In this document: positions 61,129-64,000 of the stretch, in pieces
Layout of the letters: every line of letters begins with the position of its first letter
Position numbering within the stretch: position 1 is the stretch's first letter
DNA from: Faecalicatena faecalis
Lineage (GTDB): Bacteria > Bacillota > Clostridia > Lachnospirales > Lachnospiraceae
NCBI RefSeq assembly: GCF_012524165.2
Contig: NZ_JABACJ020000002.1
Location: 332,813-396,812 of the forward strand
DNA length: 64,000 bases
Direction: 5' to 3'
Program-made: the position numbers and the translations under genes
Notes under the pieces: generated by a model
What the model was told of the DNA's origin: nothing
Seen by the model: the letters and a program-made list of their open reading frames with translations, nothing else
Databases searched by the model: none

Positions 61129-61284
61129 TCAGAATTTATCCATATCCTCCTCCATAGTCTCCCTGTTTCTCTGCTCCGCCTTCTTCTGCTGCCACCGGCG
61201 GTAATATTTCTGATATTCCTCTTCCGGAACCTCTATCCTAGCCATTTCTTTTCCAGACTGGATTTTGATTTTTCTTTCTGACAT
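61129..61284 (-). CDS. Small unknown protein (51 residues)
   Basis: An intact frame with AAAGGGACAGCGG before ATG. It reads MSERKIKIQSGKEMARIEVP, then EEEYQKYYRRWQQKKAEQRN, and ends MDKF. The beginning resembles the short N-terminal segment of sigma-like factors in Firmicute integrative elements (V-x-E-E-x-Y-x-x-Y-x-R), so it may be a mobile-element gene. It lies just upstream of the ars promoter on the same strand. Confidence 0.55.
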   Translation of the reverse strand: MSERKIKIQSGKEMARIEVPEEEYQKYYRRWQQKKAEQRNRETMEEDMDKF

Positions 61285-61347
61285 CCGCTGTCCCTTTCTT
61301 TACTTAACAGTAAAGCCAGACATGAACAAATGTCCCTATCCAAAAAG

Positions 61348-62216
61348 TAGAATAGGCGGGTGAAATTTTCACCCGCCCCTCATCAAACCGTGCATGAGGT
61401 TCTCCCTCACACGGCTTTCCGACATTCTTCTTTCTACAGCATTGTGTCATCCGATAGCCATTTTCTTTAATCCCTTTTCGTAAATGCTACTCCTAACAAA
61501 TCCCACTATCCAGCCGATGGCAGTATTCCAAACTTCCAGTGTGCAAACAGATTCCTATCACGCTTTGCTATTTCTCCTAACCAGTATTCAGCTCTTTTCC
61601 TTGAGTTTCGGTTCTTGTACTTTCTTCTTACCTAGTAGACCAGCCGTCCGTTGATGTATCTTAGAACCTCATATATTTCTGATTGATAGAAATACCATCA
61701 GTTTATCTTGGTTTACATTATCAAAAAACTTTTCGATATCTGCATCCACTATATAGTAACCTTTATTGTTACACGCTTTTCTTACTTCTTCGAGTGCCTG
61801 TTTTGCACTACTTTTCGTCGAAATCCGTAGGAACAGTCTCTAAAGTCAGCTTCGAATACTGGCTCTATGGCTATCTTTGTCGCCATCTATATGATTCTGT
61901 CCTTGATCGTTGGTATTCCAAGAGGTCTTTCACTTCCGTCTGATTTTGGTATCATAACACATTTTACAAGGGATGGTTACTCCAATAGATCCTTTGTCAG
62001 CTTTTGCTCGTTTCCATGCTTCAACCTCCCATCAGAAGTATGATTTCGCCCATGTGTGCAAGGCTCAACTTCCCTTTGTTCTCTTTCGAGACCTTTTTTA
62101 ACGATACGGTAGAATTCACTTAATGTTACGGTCTGCATGATTGATCGCACACTTTTATCTCCCCAAAAACCCGAATTATACCATATTGAGAAATCCAATC
62201 CAAAAACATTTTTGCT
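61348..62216 (-). mobile_element. Degenerate group II intron with reverse transcriptase remnant
   Basis: The 3' end is clear. Domain V is the hairpin at 61417-61385 (AAGCCGTGTGAGG...CATGCACGGTTT), with the AGC triad. Domain VI is the GGCGGGTGAAA hairpin at 61378-61355. The intron ends at 61348. The encoded RT/maturase is broken: IPKSDGSERPLGIPT, DRIIQMATKIAIEPVFEADF, YYIVDADIEKFFDNVN, a gap, then YINGRLVY and AKRDRNLFAHWKFGILPSAG, spread over three frames with stops. The YADD and 5' intron parts are absent, so it is inactive. Confidence 0.85.
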
Positions 62217-62721
62217 AATGCAAAATACTCCTATCTAGTTTTCGTCTCTTTAATTAGATCAGAAACCAGATCGTAATTTTGACCGTTGATATTATATTTC
62301 ATGGTCACCTCCGAATAACTTTAAATTTCTAAGCTATGCCCTCCCCGATATTATCATCTAAGAAATTATCTGTTGATAAAAGACCAAATTGTTCATAAAA
62401 ATGCCTTTTCTTCACAATCTCCATAGCTTACTATGCTTAATAAAAATTTCTCACTCTCTAATACAGGACATAATTCATAAAGTTCATAGTTTATCCTCCG
62501 TAAATTCCCCATGGAAATCACAAGCTGTACGCACCATTTCCCATGAATTTCCATGTATATTTAGCATTTTAGAAGGTTTTCTTTGCTTAAAATCCTTCGC
62601 ATACGCCTTGTCCTCAAAAGCATGCTCATGAAAAGCAGTCCAATAATCCAACGCCTCATGAAATCATATCTTTCTGAAATCATCGATTTTTTCAAGTTTA
62701 CCTAACTGCATTTCATCACTA
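62217..62721. other. Region of gene debris between the group II intron and DUF3795 gene
   Basis: No intact gene is seen. A 23-codon minus-strand frame (62302-62231) has a strong GGAGGTGACC site and reads MKYNINGQNYDLVSDLIKET before stopping. The minus strand at 62491-62408 reads ELYELCPVLESEKFLLSIVS, the start of a GNAT protein without its start and end. At 62668-62484 it reads HAFEDKAYAKDFKQRKPSKM then MLNIHGNSWEMVRTACDFHG, an unknown protein-like remnant ending in TGA. Confidence 0.5.
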
Positions 62722-63303
62722 CTATTTTTCTTTATTCTTTGGCGGTTTTCTTCTCAATTTCAATATCACACTTTTCTGACTGGCTGTTTCTTGAATTAAT
62801 TCAGTCAGATATAATGCCTTTTCTTTTACAGAAACATCCTTTTCCTGTTCTGCTGTTTTCATCTTCTCCATCACTGCCTGTAAGTCATCCAGTTCCAGAA
62901 GATTTACTGCCAGACAAAAGAACGTCTTTTTGCGACCATCATTATAATTCTTAAGTAAATCCGCCAGAATTTCCGTCTTTTCGATCTGTTCAGTCTTATA
63001 TGCCTCTATGCCAAGTGCTTTTATTTTTTCAAAATCCTTAAATCTGTTACGGTGTGTGATAAAGGAATCATACTCCTCTGTTATATCATATTTTTCGCAT
63101 GGAAAGCTCCTGCATTGAAAACAATATTCTATTTTCCCATGCTCCAGACTGCACTTTGCAATTTTGCAGGACTGGTTTCCCTCCCCGCCCCCGCATCCAG
63201 GGCAGTATCCATCCAAATGCATGGTGCATAAACCACAATTTAAACCACAAAGAGAAAACAACAGGTCTTCCCTGATAAAATTCTTCACTAAACTTTCCCC
63301 CAT
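62722..63303 (-). CDS. DUF3795 family cysteine-rich protein
   Basis: A 193-residue protein typical of DUF3795: SLCGLNCGLCTMHLDGYCPG, C-x-GG-x-GNQSCKIAKCSLEHGK, then YCFQCRSFPCEKYD. At least ten cysteines in the first 75 residues suggest a zinc or iron-sulfur site. The later part is helical. The function is unknown. It overlaps the upstream small gene by 16 bases, so they form a pair. Confidence 0.85.
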   Translation of the reverse strand: MGESLVKNFIREDLLFSLCGLNCGLCTMHLDGYCPGCGGGEGNQSCKIAKCSLEHGKIEYCFQCRSFPCEKYDITEEYDSFITHRNRFKDFEKIKALGIEAYKTEQIEKTEILADLLKNYNDGRKKTFFCLAVNLLELDDLQAVMEKMKTAEQEKDVSVKEKALYLTELIQETASQKSVILKLRRKPPKNKEK

Positions 63304-63593
63304 ACGTGTTCTTTTAAATAAATCTTCTCTTCTTCTATATCAAGAATTCTCCACGTTAGCAGATTCTCTACCACCTCGTCCAACTTTCCAAAATCAAAGT
63401 GTTTAATCTTATTCTCTTCCTTTAATGTTCTAATTTCATTCGCTAACTGTTCCCGTGTATGACCAATCATATAAGCATTTCTTTCATGAAGGACATATAC
63501 TATAACAGCTTCATCATAACTGAGCTGTTCTTCTGTCAAACCTGATTTCTGAAAGTATTTCATCATAGTTTCAATGCCATGCTTTTCGTCCAC
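63288..63593 (-). CDS. Unknown 101-residue protein upstream of DUF3795
   Basis: A charged helical protein (LSYDEAVIVYVLHERNAYMI, ANEIRTLKEENKIKHFDFGK). GTG at 63593 is the likely start because GGAGGAG is eight bases upstream; an in-frame ATG at 63617 lies before that site. It may be a small DNA- or protein-binding partner, but no family is recognised. Overlap of 16 bases ties it to DUF3795. Confidence 0.6.
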   Translation of the reverse strand: MDEKHGIETMMKYFQKSGLTEEQLSYDEAVIVYVLHERNAYMIGHTREQLANEIRTLKEENKIKHFDFGKLDEVVENLLTWRILDIEEEKIYLKEHVWGKV

Positions 63594-64000
63594 TACTGTT
63601 TCTCCTCCAAAGTGCAAAATCTCCTAATCATCTGGTGGTAAAAAGAAGTGAGTATCAGATATATTCCCCATGCCCCCCCTCCTCTATCTCAAAAAAAATA
63701 AGTGTATTTACATTTTAACATGATTTACTTCATCAAAACAGTTCCTCTTTGTGTTTTCTGCTTTATTATGTATACCCCACTGTTTCCGCAGACATTTTTT
63801 CATTTCCTCTTATTCAGTCTAACATAACAGCTCTATATATTAACAGAAAAAGCAGAGTATAAACTCCGCTTTTCCGCATAAAATCAAGGTGATTATTCCG
63901 GGCGATTAGCCCATGCGCTGAAGCGCGTTCAGCGCATGGGTATCGCCGTTTAGCAAAGGCTGGTCGCAGTTCAGCCCAGGTCATCAAGCATGTGATAGAT
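63594..64000. other. Window-end intergenic region
   Basis: No gene is supported. It holds the promoter area of the small gene, a terminator-like hairpin near 63846-63875 (GAAAAAGCAGAGT / ACTCCGCTTTTCC), and the long hairpin at 63901-63947. Confidence 0.4.
63901..63947. repeat. Long near-perfect hairpin GGCGAT...CCCATGCGCTGAA/TTCAGCGCATGGG...ATCGCC
   Basis: CCCATGCGCTGAA (63910-63922) and TTCAGCGCATGGG (63928-63940) form a perfect 13-bp stem around GCGCG. It is extended by GGCGAT (63901-63906) and ATCGCC (63942-63947). The GC content is higher than the surroundings. It may belong to a mobile repeat or the edge of a gene past the window. Confidence 0.6.

Noticed and set aside
61348..62216. Group II intron RT as a defence RT
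   Set aside because: Domain V and VI sequences and the maturase ending (FAHWKFGILPS) show a normal intron remnant.
1..64000. CRISPR array
   Set aside because: No series of regularly spaced direct repeats was seen, and no cas gene is present.

Overview
The window looks like chromosomal DNA of a gut-type anaerobic Firmicute, most likely a Lachnospiraceae/Clostridia member. Reasons are the moderate-to-low GC, strong AGGAGG ribosome binding sites, several TTG starts, a selenocysteine formate dehydrogenase, EFR1-type flavodoxin-ferredoxin, GPH sugar symporters, and clostridial-style TetR/MerR/LysR regulators. I see no rRNA, tRNA or CRISPR array. All family calls come from reading the sequence; no database was searched.

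Region 1 (189-11093) is a tightly overlapping minus-strand formate operon: focA, a NuoF/GltD-type FAD oxidoreductase, fdhF, fdhD, mobA, moeA, mobB. fdhF reads through an in-frame TGA (selenocysteine, 4940-4942) followed by a SECIS-like hairpin. Two regulators (PucR/CdaR-like and YheO-like) are transcribed divergently. Region 2 (11276-17249) has a tiny membrane protein, a lipoprotein, a regulator with two GntR helix-turn-helix domains, a lipoprotein solute-binding protein and a hybrid histidine kinase. Region 3 (17437-24296) carries redox genes (zinc alcohol dehydrogenase, EFR1, nitroreductase, ferredoxin-DUF2703 fusion), a methyltransferase, a broken MerR/carboxymuconolactone decarboxylase pair, DUF2461 and an ECF sigma factor.

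Region 4 (24424-32005) is the most interesting part. It is a five-gene minus-strand operon encoding an ADP-ribosyltransferase-like protein, a 176-residue unknown, a 1172-residue reverse transcriptase fused to an HD phosphohydrolase-like domain, a 410-residue unknown, and a SAVED-domain protein whose nuclease half seems truncated. The first three genes overlap and the operon ends in a clear terminator, so it reads as a multi-gene anti-phage defence candidate that I cannot assign to a named system. It sits between two copies of a duplicated segment: the sigma-factor block occurs at 23389-24485 and 36456-37553, and the nitroreductase block at 19580-20125 and, decayed, at 32817-33360.

Region 5 (32313-42316) mixes working genes (VOC protein, GNAT, TetR, TIGR04076, acetyltransferase, MutM, DUF1848, MarR) with many remnants (XRE, nitroreductase, ferredoxin, LysR, radical SAM, HsdS, TetR). 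Region 6 (42365-58474) has two glycoside-utilisation loci. One has a GH3 beta-glucosidase, a GH106-like hydrolase, a GPH symporter, a 1156-residue enoate-reductase/epimerase/zinc-ribbon fusion and a divergent MerR regulator. The other has a GH79 beta-glucuronidase-like enzyme, a TetR regulator and a GPH symporter. An IS256 remnant lies between them. Region 7 (58663-61284) is an arsenic-type operon (ArsR, ArsP-like permease, thioredoxin-like protein, ArsC) behind a consensus promoter, with two gene remnants. Region 8 (61348-64000) has a degenerate group II intron, gene debris, a DUF3795 protein, an unknown small gene and a long perfect hairpin.
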